From contig NZ_LMID01000016.1 of assembly GCF_001428605.1 (NCBI RefSeq), positions 81,199 to 145,198 of the forward strand: a DNA stretch of 64,000 nt. Reading direction: 5' to 3'. This document shows, in pieces, positions 55,315 through 63,856 of this stretch. Under the pieces are notes generated by a model. It worked only from the letters and a program-made list of their open reading frames with translations, searched no databases and was not told the DNA's origin. The first letter of the stretch is position 1; every line of letters starts with the position of its first letter. This DNA comes from Sphingomonas sp. Root720. Its GTDB lineage: Bacteria; Pseudomonadota; Alphaproteobacteria; Sphingomonadales; Sphingomonadaceae. Both the position numbers and the translations under genes were made by a program.

Positions 55315-57093
55315 GTGACCATCCAGAATGCGAATGCCATCGTCCAGCGCATCGGCCCGTGCCGGATCGCACTGGACCAGGCCGCCTTTCCCGAGCTCAC
55401 TTGCGAGCTGGCCCTGATGGGCTGCGAAACGGCCGATATCTCGGCCGGCTTTCGTCCCCGGCCGCATGGCCGCACGGCTGGCTTCCTGTCCTGGACCGAA
55501 CCCCACGCCGGACCGGCCTTCACCGCCGCGCTGCGTCCCTTTCATGCGATGGACCTGCTGGTCCTGCAAAGCCGGGGGCAGGATCGCGCCTCGCTCGAGC
55601 GCGCCCTTTTCGATGCCGGCTGGCAGCGCCATCCGGCGGGCATGATGTCGGGCGAATATCCGAACTGGACCGCGACCACGCTGCCGGGCGCCACGATCTG
55701 GCAGCGTGTGCGGGGCGAAGGCGGCCACTGGCTGCAAAAGGGGGTCGAGGCCGATCCGCTGATCGCGCGCTACGCGGCGGCCGCCAACCATGTCCGCCCT
55801 GGCGACCGGGTACTGGTCGACGGCATCGGCGCGGCTGACGGCGCGTCGATCCTGATGGCGCTGTCGCGGGCCGGATCGGTCGTCCGTGCCGATGGCGGGA
55901 ATATTAGGGCCGATGGCGATTCGGCAGATATGCGCCTGAGCCGGCTGGCCGACGAATCGATCGATCTGGTCGTCGCCATCGAACCGGTAGTGCCGACCGA
56001 TTGGGTAGCCCGGCTCGACGATTATGCGCGGCTGCTCAAATATGACGGCCGCATCGTCATCGGCTGGCGACAGGGCGACAGCGACGCGAAGCGGCCCGCG
56101 AACTGGGCCGACTTCAGCGAGGCCGTGTCGGAGCGCTTCCTGCCCGAGACCCGCTATGTGCAGATCGCGGTCAGCCCGAATGCACAGGGTCCCCATGCGA
56201 TCTACCCGGTGGAGGCGGAGCAGCCCGCCGCCACCGACTGGCTGATGCTGGTCGCCTCCGTCAACCCGCTGCTCGGCACGGGCCGCGCGGAGGGATACGA
56301 CCATCCCGCTTACCCGCGGGCGAAGGCGCCGCTTCCGGCGCTGGTCGACTTCGGCACGGCCTACGACAACCCCTGGCTGTACCGGTCGATGGTGCAGATG
56401 GGCGAGCGGCTGGGTCACGACGTGAAGCTCGCCCGGCTGGCCGAATGCGTGATCGAGGATTCGCGGGCGGATTCGGCCGATCGTGGCGCCGCCATCGCCG
56501 TGCTCGGCTATCGCGTGCTGGAGACGCGGCGCGGCGATCTGGCGCTGGCGGTACTGCCGCTGATCGACGCCTATGTCGGCGTTCCGCTGACCGACGATAT
56601 GCCGGTCCATGTCCGCCGCTGGCGGATTTCGCTCGCCTTCCTCGCCGGACGCCTCAACGAACTGGCCGAAGATCGCGAGGCGGCAAAATATTGGTATCGC
56701 GAGGCGGCCGATGCGGACTGGTCCCGCTTCTCTCCGCTGCTGGCGACCAAGAGCGTCGCGGCCTCCTTCTACGAAGCGCGCATCCATCTGGCGGACGGCG
56801 ATCCGCAGACGGCGCTCGCCTGTTTCCGGCAGGGAGCCGATACCTCGCTCAAGGCCGCCGCTTTCCCGCACGATCGGCAGATGGGGCCCGACGGGCAGCC
56901 CCTGCCCTTCTACCTGCAGGAACTGGCCGAGGTGATCGACATGGGCGCGCAATGCGCCAACGCGCTCGCCCATTTCCCGTTGTGGCAGCGCGATCCGGGC
57001 CTGTTCTGGCGTCAGGTCGACGTCCGCCGGTTCGGCCTTGCCTCCTGGGCGCGAGACCTCGAGCGCGAGAACGAGCGGCTGCGGGCGGCTTAG
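55315..57093 (+). CDS. methyltransferase-like protein with C-terminal helical repeats
   Basis: The 592-aa protein does not match a named family. Residues about 150-270 look like a class I methyltransferase Rossmann core: RPGDRVLVDGIGAADGASIL, DESIDLVVAIEPVVPTDWVARLDDYARLLKYDG, then RIVIGWRQ. The C-terminal 250 residues are helical repeats (FLAGRLNELAEDREAAKYWYREA, HLADGDPQTALACFRQGA) resembling TPR/Sel1 motifs. The start is taken as GTG at 55315, with GGAG 7 nt upstream. It is followed 11 nt later by kdsD, so a role in Kdo-containing or other surface glycan is inferred. Confidence 0.62.
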   Translation: MTIQNANAIVQRIGPCRIALDQAAFPELTCELALMGCETADISAGFRPRPHGRTAGFLSWTEPHAGPAFTAALRPFHAMDLLVLQSRGQDRASLERALFDAGWQRHPAGMMSGEYPNWTATTLPGATIWQRVRGEGGHWLQKGVEADPLIARYAAAANHVRPGDRVLVDGIGAADGASILMALSRAGSVVRADGGNIRADGDSADMRLSRLADESIDLVVAIEPVVPTDWVARLDDYARLLKYDGRIVIGWRQGDSDAKRPANWADFSEAVSERFLPETRYVQIAVSPNAQGPHAIYPVEAEQPAATDWLMLVASVNPLLGTGRAEGYDHPAYPRAKAPLPALVDFGTAYDNPWLYRSMVQMGERLGHDVKLARLAECVIEDSRADSADRGAAIAVLGYRVLETRRGDLALAVLPLIDAYVGVPLTDDMPVHVRRWRISLAFLAGRLNELAEDREAAKYWYREAADADWSRFSPLLATKSVAASFYEARIHLADGDPQTALACFRQGADTSLKAAAFPHDRQMGPDGQPLPFYLQELAEVIDMGAQCANALAHFPLWQRDPGLFWRQVDVRRFGLASWARDLERENERLRAA

Positions 57094-57104
57094 GAGGCGC
57101 CGAC

Positions 57105-58109
57105 ATGTACCAGGACATCGACATCCACCCGAAGGTTCCGGCGGCGAGCCGGCAACGGATCCTCGACCATGGCCGCGAGGTGCTGGGGGTCGAGGCGCAG
57201 GCGCTGCACCTGCTGCGCGACGCGCTCAACGAGGATTTCGCGCACGCCGTCGAACTGATTCTGGCCACGCAGGGACGCGTGGTCGTCAGCGGCATGGGGA
57301 AATCGGGCCATATCGCCCGCAAGATGGCGGCGACCTTCGCATCGACCGGCACCCCCGCGATCTTCGTCCATCCGGGCGAGGCCGCCCATGGCGATCTCGG
57401 CATGCTGCTCGCCGGGGACCTGCTGGTCCTGCTGTCCAACTCGGGCGCGACGCCCGAGCTTCGCCCCATCACGACCTATGCGCGCAGCCTGGATTGTCCG
57501 GTGGTCGCGATCAGCGCGCAGCGCCACTCGCCGATGGCGCAGGTGGCCAGCGCCGCGATCATCCTCCCGAAGGTGCGCGAGACCTGCCCGGTCAACATCT
57601 CGCCGACGACCTCGACGACCCTGATGCTCGCGCTGGGCGACGCGCTTGCGGTGGCGGCGATGACGATGCGGGGGATCACGCGCGAGCAGCTCGAACGCCT
57701 GCACCCCGGCGGGAATATCGGCCTGCGCCTGCTGCCGATCAACGATATCATGCATGTGGGCGAGCGCCTGCCGCTCGTCGCGACGGCGACGCCGATGCGC
57801 GACGTGCTGGTCACCATGACCGAGAAGAGCCTGGGGATCGCCGGGGTGATCGACCGCGACGGCAGGCTGGTCGGAACGATCACCGACGGCGACCTGCGGC
57901 GCAACATCGACCGGTTGCTGAACAGCACCGCCGGCGAGGTCATGACCCGCAATCCGAAGACGGTGCCCGACGGCACCTATGCCGAGGATGCGATGGCGAT
58001 CCTGACCACCAACAAGATCACGGCGCTGTTCGTCATGGACCACGACACGCCCGACACGCCGGTCGGGCTCGTCCATATCCATGACTTCAACCGGATGGGG
58101 ATGAGCTGA
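57105..58109 (+). CDS. kdsD: arabinose-5-phosphate isomerase KdsD
   Basis: The 334-aa enzyme converts ribulose-5-P to arabinose-5-P, the first step to Kdo. The SIS domain (about 45-190) shows RVVVSGMGKSGHIARKMAATF, STGTPAIFVHPGEAAHGDLGM and NISPTTSTTLMLALGDALA. Two CBS domains follow (about 210-330), with SLGIAGVIDRDGRLVGTITDGDLRR. AGGAGG precedes the ATG, and the upstream gene stop is 11 nt away. KpsF and GutQ paralogues share this layout. Confidence 0.94.
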   Translation: MYQDIDIHPKVPAASRQRILDHGREVLGVEAQALHLLRDALNEDFAHAVELILATQGRVVVSGMGKSGHIARKMAATFASTGTPAIFVHPGEAAHGDLGMLLAGDLLVLLSNSGATPELRPITTYARSLDCPVVAISAQRHSPMAQVASAAIILPKVRETCPVNISPTTSTTLMLALGDALAVAAMTMRGITREQLERLHPGGNIGLRLLPINDIMHVGERLPLVATATPMRDVLVTMTEKSLGIAGVIDRDGRLVGTITDGDLRRNIDRLLNSTAGEVMTRNPKTVPDGTYAEDAMAILTTNKITALFVMDHDTPDTPVGLVHIHDFNRMGMS

Positions 58110-58164
58110 GCGCGATCGCCGACGATGATGGCGCGGCCGAAAAAATCGGTTAGCCTGTGCAACG

Positions 58165-58857
58165 ATGACGACCGACACGACCGATCCGGCCCATGACGCC
58201 AGCGGACACCGCGCCCGCCTGCGCAAGCGGCTGGTGGAGGGCGGGCCCGATGCGCTGCTCGATCATGAATTGATCGAATATCTCCTCGCCCTGGCCATAC
58301 CGCGCCGGGATACGAAACCCATGGCACGCGCCCTGCTGGCCGAATTCGGCGGTCTTGGGCCGCTACTGTCGGCCGATCCGGGATCGCTGGCGCGGGCGGG
58401 GCTCAGCGATGGCGTCGTAGCCGCGCTCAAGATCGCCGAGGCATCCGCGTTACGCCTGCTCCGCAGCGAGGTGCAGGAGCGCGAGATCCTGTCGAACTGG
58501 CAGGCCCTGTCCGATTATCTGCGCGCCGACATGGCGCATCGGGCGATCGAGCGCGTCCGGGTCCTGCACCTGAACACGAAGAACATGCTGATCAGGGACG
58601 AACTCGTGTCGGAAGGCTCGATCGACCAGGCCGCCGTCCATGTCCGCGAAGTCATCCGCCGCGCGCTCGAACTCGGCTCGGCGGCCCTCATCCTCGTCCA
58701 CAATCATCCATCGGGCGATCCCCAGCCAAGCCGGCAGGATATCGACCTGACCCGCGAACTGATCGCGGCCGCCAAGCCGCTCGGCATCGCCATCCACGAC
58801 CATATCGTCGTCGGCTTCAGGGGCCAGGCGAGCCTGCGCGCGGCGGGGCTCATATGA
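58165..58857 (+). CDS. radC: RadC-family JAB domain protein
   Basis: The 230-aa protein has a helix-hairpin-helix-like N-terminus (GHRARLRKRLVEGG and HELIEYLLALAIPRRDTKPMA) and a C-terminal JAB1/MPN domain. The metal site is complete: Glu in SEGSIDQA, then HNHPSGDPQPSRQD (HxHx10D). Its role in repair is disputed. It is 55 nt after kdsD and probably transcribed with it or alone. Confidence 0.92.
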   Translation: MTTDTTDPAHDASGHRARLRKRLVEGGPDALLDHELIEYLLALAIPRRDTKPMARALLAEFGGLGPLLSADPGSLARAGLSDGVVAALKIAEASALRLLRSEVQEREILSNWQALSDYLRADMAHRAIERVRVLHLNTKNMLIRDELVSEGSIDQAAVHVREVIRRALELGSAALILVHNHPSGDPQPSRQDIDLTRELIAAAKPLGIAIHDHIVVGFRGQASLRAAGLI

Positions 58858-58858
58858 A

Positions 58859-58886
58859 AAGGGGCAGCGCATCGGCCGCCCCTCCT
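58859..58886. terminator. terminator after radC
   Basis: GGGGC and GCCCC pair around a GC/GC inner stem just after the radC stop, followed by TCCTCTCC. The T-tract is weak. Confidence 0.4.
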
Positions 58887-58902
58887 CTCCGACCGTAAAA
58901 GG

Positions 58903-59481
58903 TCAGGCCGACAGGTAGATCGCCAGCTCGTTCGGCGAGATCATCCGGTCCTTGTCGGTATCCGCCTTCGAGAAATCCGCCGCGGTCTCGTTGAGAACCT
59001 TGATCGCGGGCAGATTGGCCTTCTTGCTCGTCTTGGTCTTTTCGACCTGGGTGGTCACATCCTGCCCCTTGGCAGCCATCACCCAGTTGCCGAACTCCAG
59101 CGGCGTCAGCTTGCCCTTGTTGCCTTCGTCATATTTGGCCCATTCGGCGTTGACCTTGGCCGCCGCATCCGCGGTGGCGGTTGGCTCGGCGGGGGCCGCC
59201 GGCGCGGGAACAGTCGCATCGGCCGTCGCAGGCGCGGGGGCGGCGGGTACCGCCGCGGCATCGGCGGCGGGCGCGGTCGACTGGGCCACCGCGGGCGCCG
59301 GAGCAGCGTCGGGCGCCGAGGTGGCGGGCGCGGCAGCGGCCGTGTCGGCGGGCGCACCGGCCTCGGCCGGCGGCGGCGCCATCGAGGCATCCGGAGCGGG
59401 TCCGGCTTCGGCGGTCTGGGCGAAAGCGGCGCCGGACAGGGCCAGCATCGCAGCGCCACCCATCAGCATCAGCTTGTTCAT
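58903..59481 (-). CDS. secreted EF-hand protein
   Basis: The 192-aa protein has a signal peptide (LMLMGGAAMLALSGAAFAQ), an Ala/Pro-rich disordered region of about 85 residues and two EF-hand loops. These are YDEGNKGKLTPLEF near 115 and DTDKDRMISPNEL near 175; the first lacks some ligands. It is probably a periplasmic calcium-binding or buffering protein. The Ala/Pro tract gives it a strongly biased composition. Confidence 0.82.
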   Translation of the reverse strand: MNKLMLMGGAAMLALSGAAFAQTAEAGPAPDASMAPPPAEAGAPADTAAAAPATSAPDAAPAPAVAQSTAPAADAAAVPAAPAPATADATVPAPAAPAEPTATADAAAKVNAEWAKYDEGNKGKLTPLEFGNWVMAAKGQDVTTQVEKTKTSKKANLPAIKVLNETAADFSKADTDKDRMISPNELAIYLSA

Positions 59482-59748
59482 AACGTCTCTCCTGACATCG
59501 GATCGGGCCTATCTCGCTCGAAATCGCGAGCATGTCCCGTCTCTCAAGAACCCTCGACCCGATCGGTGGTTTCCCGATTCGACCGCGCAACGGTGCCCCG
59601 TGTTCGAAACCGGGACGAAGCGGGCGCTTTGCCGGTCAAACGGGACGAACCCTAGGCCGCCCAGGCATTGCGGACCTCGCCAATTGCCCGTGACCATCCC
59701 CTCTGCTAGGCGCGCCTCGCATATGCCACGCGAACAGAAGGACGCCCT
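59482..59748. other. divergent intergenic region
   Basis: This 267-nt gap between the EF-hand gene and purB is expected to hold both promoters. I see no clear motif, small gene or purine-riboswitch-like structure. Confidence 0.4.
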
Positions 59749-61047
59749 ATGATCCCCCGCTATTCGAGGCCGGAAATGGTCAAGATCTGGGAACCGGAAA
59801 CGCGCTTCCGTATCTGGTTCGAGATCGAGGCCCACGCGACCGACGCACTGGCCGAGCTGGGCGTGGTGCCGAAGGAAGCGGCCAAGGCGATCTGGGAAAA
59901 GGGCGCGTTCGATGTCGAGCGCATCGACGCCATCGAGGCCGAGGTAAAGCATGACGTGATCGCCTTCCTCACCAACGTGGCCGAACATGTGGGAGAGCCG
60001 GCGCGCTTCATGCACCAGGGCATGACCTCGTCCGACGTGCTCGATACCTGTCTCGCGGTCCAGCTCGCGCGCGCATCGGATATTCTGATCGCCGATATCG
60101 ACAAGCTGCTCGAGGTGATCAAGCGGCGCGCCTTCGAGCACAAGATGACGCCGACGATCGGCCGCAGCCACGGCATCCATGCCGAGCCGGTCACGTTCGG
60201 CCTGAAGCTGGCCCAGGCCTATGCCGAGTTCGCCCGCAACCGCGAGCGACTGGTCGCCGCGCGCGCCGATGTCGCGACCTGCGCGATTTCCGGTGCGGTC
60301 GGCACCTTCGCCAACATCGACCCGCGCGTCGAAGCCCATGTCGCCGAGAAAATGGGCCTGACCGTCGAACCGGTGTCGACCCAGGTCATTCCCCGCGACC
60401 GGCACGCCATGTATTTCGCGACGCTCGGCGTCATCGCCTCGTCGGTCGAGCGCGTCGCAACCGAGATCCGCCATCTCCAGCGCACCGAAGTTCTGGAGGC
60501 CGAGGAATATTTCTCGCCGGGCCAGAAGGGCTCGTCGGCGATGCCGCACAAGCGCAACCCGGTGTTGACCGAGAACCTGACCGGCCTCGCCCGCCTCGTG
60601 CGCGGCTATGTGACCCCGGCGCTCGAGAATGTCGCCTTGTGGCATGAGCGCGACATCAGCCATTCCTCGGTCGAGCGCATGATCGGCCCCGATGCGACCG
60701 TCACGCTCGACTTCGCGCTCGCCCGGCTGACCGGAGTGATCGACAAGCTGCTGGTCTACCCCGCGCGGATGCAGAAGAATCTCGACCGGATGGGCGGCCT
60801 CGTCCATTCGCAGCGCGTGCTGCTGGCGCTGACCCAGGCCGGCGTGAGCCGCGAAGATTCCTATCGGATCGTCCAGCGCAACGCGATGAAGGTGTGGGAG
60901 TCGGACGGTACGCTCTCGCTGCTCGACCTGCTGAAGGCCGATCCGCAGGTGACCGCCGCGATCAGCGAGAAGGAACTCGAGGAGAAGTTCGACCTCGACT
61001 ACCATCTCAAGCATGTCGACACGATCTTCGAGCGGGTGTTCGGGTGA
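59749..61047 (+). CDS. purB: adenylosuccinate lyase
   Basis: The 432-aa enzyme works twice in purine synthesis, splitting SAICAR and adenylosuccinate. It shows MIPRYSRPEMVKIWEPETRF at the start, GMTSSDVLDTC, IGRSHGIHAEPVTFG with the catalytic His, and the fumarase/lyase signature GSSAMPHKRNP around 265. The start has no close strong Shine-Dalgarno. It stands alone. Confidence 0.97.
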   Translation: MIPRYSRPEMVKIWEPETRFRIWFEIEAHATDALAELGVVPKEAAKAIWEKGAFDVERIDAIEAEVKHDVIAFLTNVAEHVGEPARFMHQGMTSSDVLDTCLAVQLARASDILIADIDKLLEVIKRRAFEHKMTPTIGRSHGIHAEPVTFGLKLAQAYAEFARNRERLVAARADVATCAISGAVGTFANIDPRVEAHVAEKMGLTVEPVSTQVIPRDRHAMYFATLGVIASSVERVATEIRHLQRTEVLEAEEYFSPGQKGSSAMPHKRNPVLTENLTGLARLVRGYVTPALENVALWHERDISHSSVERMIGPDATVTLDFALARLTGVIDKLLVYPARMQKNLDRMGGLVHSQRVLLALTQAGVSREDSYRIVQRNAMKVWESDGTLSLLDLLKADPQVTAAISEKELEEKFDLDYHLKHVDTIFERVFG

Positions 61048-61145
61048 ACCGAGCCGGACCGATTGTCAGCACGCGGGGTGAGGGGCATGCTTCGCGAAGC
61101 CCTGCCGCTTGGCGGGCCGGATAGTCAGGGAGCGCCCTTCACCGC
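61048..61145. other. intergenic spacer with palindrome
   Basis: A perfect 12-bp palindrome GCTTCGCGAAGC lies in the 98-nt gap between purB and the glycosyltransferase. It may be a hairpin affecting transcription; no U-tract follows. Confidence 0.3.
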
Positions 61146-62150
61146 ATGATCGCCGCGCCGATCCTGGTGCTGATCGTCAACTATCGCACGGCGGCGCTGT
61201 CCGTTCAGGCGGTCGAAGCGATTCTGCCCGAGGTCCGGTCGCGGGGCGACGCTCACATCCTGATCGTCGACAATGGATCGGCCGACGGATCGGTCGCCCT
61301 GTTGAGGGAGGCGATCGCCCAGCTGAACGCCAGCGATTGCTGTTCGGTGCTAGCACTCGACGACAATCTGGGCTTCGCGGCCGGCAATAATGCCGGGCTC
61401 GATCATTATCGCGCGGCGGCGGACCTCCACGGCGGCGCGCCATGGCCCGATTATACCTGGCTGCTCAATCCCGACACGGTCGCGGAGCCCCATGCGCTCG
61501 GCGCGCTCGTCGAATTCCTGTCCCTGCACCCGGAGGCGGGTATCGCCGGCGGACGATGCTTGCGGCCCGACGGGTCAATTCGCCCCAGCGCCTTCCGCTT
61601 CCATACGCCGCTGAACGATTGCACCGCCGTGCTGGACTTCGGCCCGCTCCGCCAGTTGCTCCATCGCCACGATGTGCTCCTGCCGACCGATGATCTCCCC
61701 TGCCGGGCGGAATGGCTGTCGGGATCGCACCTCATGATCCGCGGTGCGGTGTTCGACCGGATCGGTCCGCTCGATCCCGGCTATTTTCTCTATTTCGAGG
61801 AGACGGACTTCTGTTCTCGGGCCGCCGACGCCGGTTTCCAGGCCTGGCATGTGCCCGCCAGCCGGATCGTCCATCTCGGTGGCAGCGCGACGGGCCTGAC
61901 CGAGCAGGGGCCGATGGAGCGCCGCCCGCGCTACTGGTTCGCATCGCGGGCGCGCTTCATGATCCGTCGCTACGGTCGAACGAGGACTCATCTCGCCAAT
62001 CTGCTCTGGCTGGGCGCTTGGCCGCTCGGGGCCATCCTTGCGCGGCTCCGCTCCCGCCCGCGGCGGGACCCGCCACGGCTATGGCTGGATTTCCTGCGGT
62101 ATAATTACGGTATCGGCGGCCTGATGTACGATCAATCGATCGGTTCCTAG
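61146..62150 (+). CDS. rhamnosyltransferase-like GT2
   Basis: The 334-aa protein is a family 2 glycosyltransferase of the WbbL/rhamnosyltransferase type. ILVLIVNYRTAALS opens the domain, followed by ILIVDNGSADGSV, NLGFAAGNNAGLD, the donor-site WLLNPDT and WLSGSHLMIRGAVF. The YFLYFEETDFCSRA segment carries the ED-type acceptor site. Its stop shares a CTAG with the stop of proC on the other strand. Possible product: a rhamnosyl or related linkage in a surface glycan. Confidence 0.86.
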   Translation: MIAAPILVLIVNYRTAALSVQAVEAILPEVRSRGDAHILIVDNGSADGSVALLREAIAQLNASDCCSVLALDDNLGFAAGNNAGLDHYRAAADLHGGAPWPDYTWLLNPDTVAEPHALGALVEFLSLHPEAGIAGGRCLRPDGSIRPSAFRFHTPLNDCTAVLDFGPLRQLLHRHDVLLPTDDLPCRAEWLSGSHLMIRGAVFDRIGPLDPGYFLYFEETDFCSRAADAGFQAWHVPASRIVHLGGSATGLTEQGPMERRPRYWFASRARFMIRRYGRTRTHLANLLWLGAWPLGAILARLRSRPRRDPPRLWLDFLRYNYGIGGLMYDQSIGS

Positions 62151-62953
62151 CCGGCGCGGGCAGCCTCGGCGAGTTCGGCGTTGCGCTTGGCCGCCGCCGA
62201 CAGGGTCGATCGCATCAGCGCCTTCAGGGCCTCATCGCGATCGAGGACGTTGAGTCCTTCGCGCGTCGAGCCTCCGGGACTGGCGACCCGGTCCGCGAGG
62301 ATTGCCGGGCTCTCGTCGGATCCCGCCGCGAGCAGCGCGGATCCCTTGACCGTCGCCGTCGCGAGCCGCAATGCCTGATCGGGAGAGAGGCCAAGCGCCG
62401 CGCCGGCTTCCGCCATCGCTTCGATGAAACGAAACAGGAAGCCCGGGCCGCAGCCGGAAAGGGCCGTGACGGCGTCGAACAGCGCCTCGTCGTCGATCCA
62501 CTCGACCAGGCCCAACGATGCAACCAGCCCAGCCACTTCGCCTCGAGCTTCGCCGCCGATCTCCGCGGAATAAAGCGCCGTCACGCCCTCGCCGATCGAC
62601 ACCGGCAGATTGGGCATGGCCCGCACCGTCACATCCGCTCCGAAGACCTCCTTCAGCGTCTGGGTCTCGACGCCGGCGAGGATCGACAGCAGCAGGCGTG
62701 GTGCCCCCGCCTTGTTCGCGAATAACGGCCTGACGTCTCCCAATTGCTGGGGCTTGATCGCAAGGACCAGGATGTCGGGCTGCTCGTCGCCGGGGGGGAT
62801 TTCGCGCAACAGCGTCACGCCGTCCGGAACATTGGCGACGAAGGGGTCGATGACGGTCACCGGCCTGTCCCAGCCGAACGAACCCTGCCATCCGCGCAGC
62901 ATCGCGCCACCCATGTTTCCGGCGCCGATGAGCCAGAGCGGCCCAGCCGTCAT
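62147..62953 (-). CDS. proC: pyrroline-5-carboxylate reductase
   Basis: The 268-aa NADPH enzyme makes proline. The Rossmann opening LWLIGAGNMGGAML is at residues 5-18, and VLAIKPQQL near 65. The C-terminal signature is SGCGPGFLFRFIEAM with VASPGGSTREGL near 230. It is coupled to the YbjN gene 4 nt upstream and convergent with the rhamnosyltransferase-like gene. Confidence 0.95.
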   Translation of the reverse strand: MTAGPLWLIGAGNMGGAMLRGWQGSFGWDRPVTVIDPFVANVPDGVTLLREIPPGDEQPDILVLAIKPQQLGDVRPLFANKAGAPRLLLSILAGVETQTLKEVFGADVTVRAMPNLPVSIGEGVTALYSAEIGGEARGEVAGLVASLGLVEWIDDEALFDAVTALSGCGPGFLFRFIEAMAEAGAALGLSPDQALRLATATVKGSALLAAGSDESPAILADRVASPGGSTREGLNVLDRDEALKALMRSTLSAAAKRNAELAEAARAG

Positions 62954-62957
62954 CGAA

Positions 62958-63470
62958 TCATGCCTCGCCCTGAGTATCGATCATCGCGGCGGCGATCGCT
63001 TCCTGGGGTGTCTTGTCGCTCCACAGGACGAACTGGAAAACCGGATAGAAGCGTTCGCATTCATCGATCCCGGTTTCGATCAGCGTTTCCGCCTGTTCGA
63101 GGGTCAGGATCGCGTCGCCGCCCTGGCTCTCCAGCAGCGCGGCATGCCGGAACAAAACCATCGAGGAACTGGTCCACATCTCGAAATGTCCGAGCCAGAG
63201 TTGCTCGTTGATCAGCCCCATCGTCTCGTACATCGCCGTTCGCTTGTCGGCGGTGACGCGGATATCGGGAAGAGCGAGGAATTGAAGGACGCGATCTTCG
63301 TCGCGCCACACCGCCCTCAGTTCATATTGAGCCCAGCTGCCCTGGAATTGGGCAACGATCTCCTCGTCCCCGGCGCGCTGATAATCCCAGCCGCGCGCCG
63401 CGAAATAATGCTCGAGCATATCGATAGGCGCGCTGGCATCGCGCGCTGCTTCGAAATCGTCCACGTCCAT
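62958..63470 (-). CDS. YbjN-domain protein
   Basis: The 170-aa protein belongs to the YbjN family (T3SS-chaperone-like fold). It shows MLEHYFAARGWDYQRAGDEEIVAQFQGSW and LQFLALPDIRV at the N-terminal half, and LGHFEMWTSSSMVLFRHAAL and GGDAILTLEQAETLIETGIDEC in the second. Family members act as chaperone-like stress proteins. It lies 4 nt before proC and may be transcribed with it. Confidence 0.88.
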   Translation of the reverse strand: MDVDDFEAARDASAPIDMLEHYFAARGWDYQRAGDEEIVAQFQGSWAQYELRAVWRDEDRVLQFLALPDIRVTADKRTAMYETMGLINEQLWLGHFEMWTSSSMVLFRHAALLESQGGDAILTLEQAETLIETGIDECERFYPVFQFVLWSDKTPQEAIAAAMIDTQGEA

Positions 63471-63497
63471 TCGGGGCCTACTCCGCTGCCCTGGCAG

Positions 63498-63518
63498 TCT
63501 TTCCGTGGCTCGGAAAGA
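63498..63518. terminator. hairpin after the UbiK-like gene
   Basis: TCTTTCCG-N5-CGGAAAGA is a perfect 8-bp inverted repeat between the UbiK-like stop and the ybjN start. It may attenuate read-through. Confidence 0.4.
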
Positions 63519-63565
63519 GCTTCAGTTCAACCCGCACGGACCATAATTCTGTGGATAGCTGGGCC

Positions 63566-63823
63566 TCAGCCATCCTTCTTCCCGGTCGGAGGAGCCAGCG
63601 CATCCAGCCGCGCCTTGAGTTCCTCGACCTCATCGCGGGCTGCGGCGGCCATCGCCTTGACTGCGTCGAATTCCTCGCGGCTGACGAAGTCGAGCCCGGC
63701 GATCCATTCCTTGGTCCGTTCCTTGAACGATGATTCGGCTTCACGGCCCACGCCGGCGAGCGTTCCAGCCGCGCCGTTCACGAACTTCACGAAATCGTCG
63801 AACAGGCGATTCTCGGACTGCAT
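63566..63823 (-). CDS. UbiK/BMFP accessory factor
   Basis: The 85-aa protein matches the BMFP/UbiK family, small coiled-coil membrane-fusogenic accessory factors of ubiquinone biosynthesis. LFDDFVKFVNGAAGTLAGVGREAE forms the amphipathic N-terminus. LDFVSREEFDAVKAMAAAARDEVEELKARLDAL is the C-terminal coiled coil with the family's VSREEF motif. GGAA lies 6 nt before the ATG at 63823. Confidence 0.88.
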   Translation of the reverse strand: MQSENRLFDDFVKFVNGAAGTLAGVGREAESSFKERTKEWIAGLDFVSREEFDAVKAMAAAARDEVEELKARLDALAPPTGKKDG

Positions 63824-63856
63824 GGTCAATTCCTTCCTTCGCCGTTCGCGCGGCGG

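Noticed and set aside
53270..55318. 682-aa plus-strand frame opposite ydbH
   Set aside because: It is a compositional shadow rich in Arg/Pro/Gln, while ydbH has a clear family pattern and operon context.
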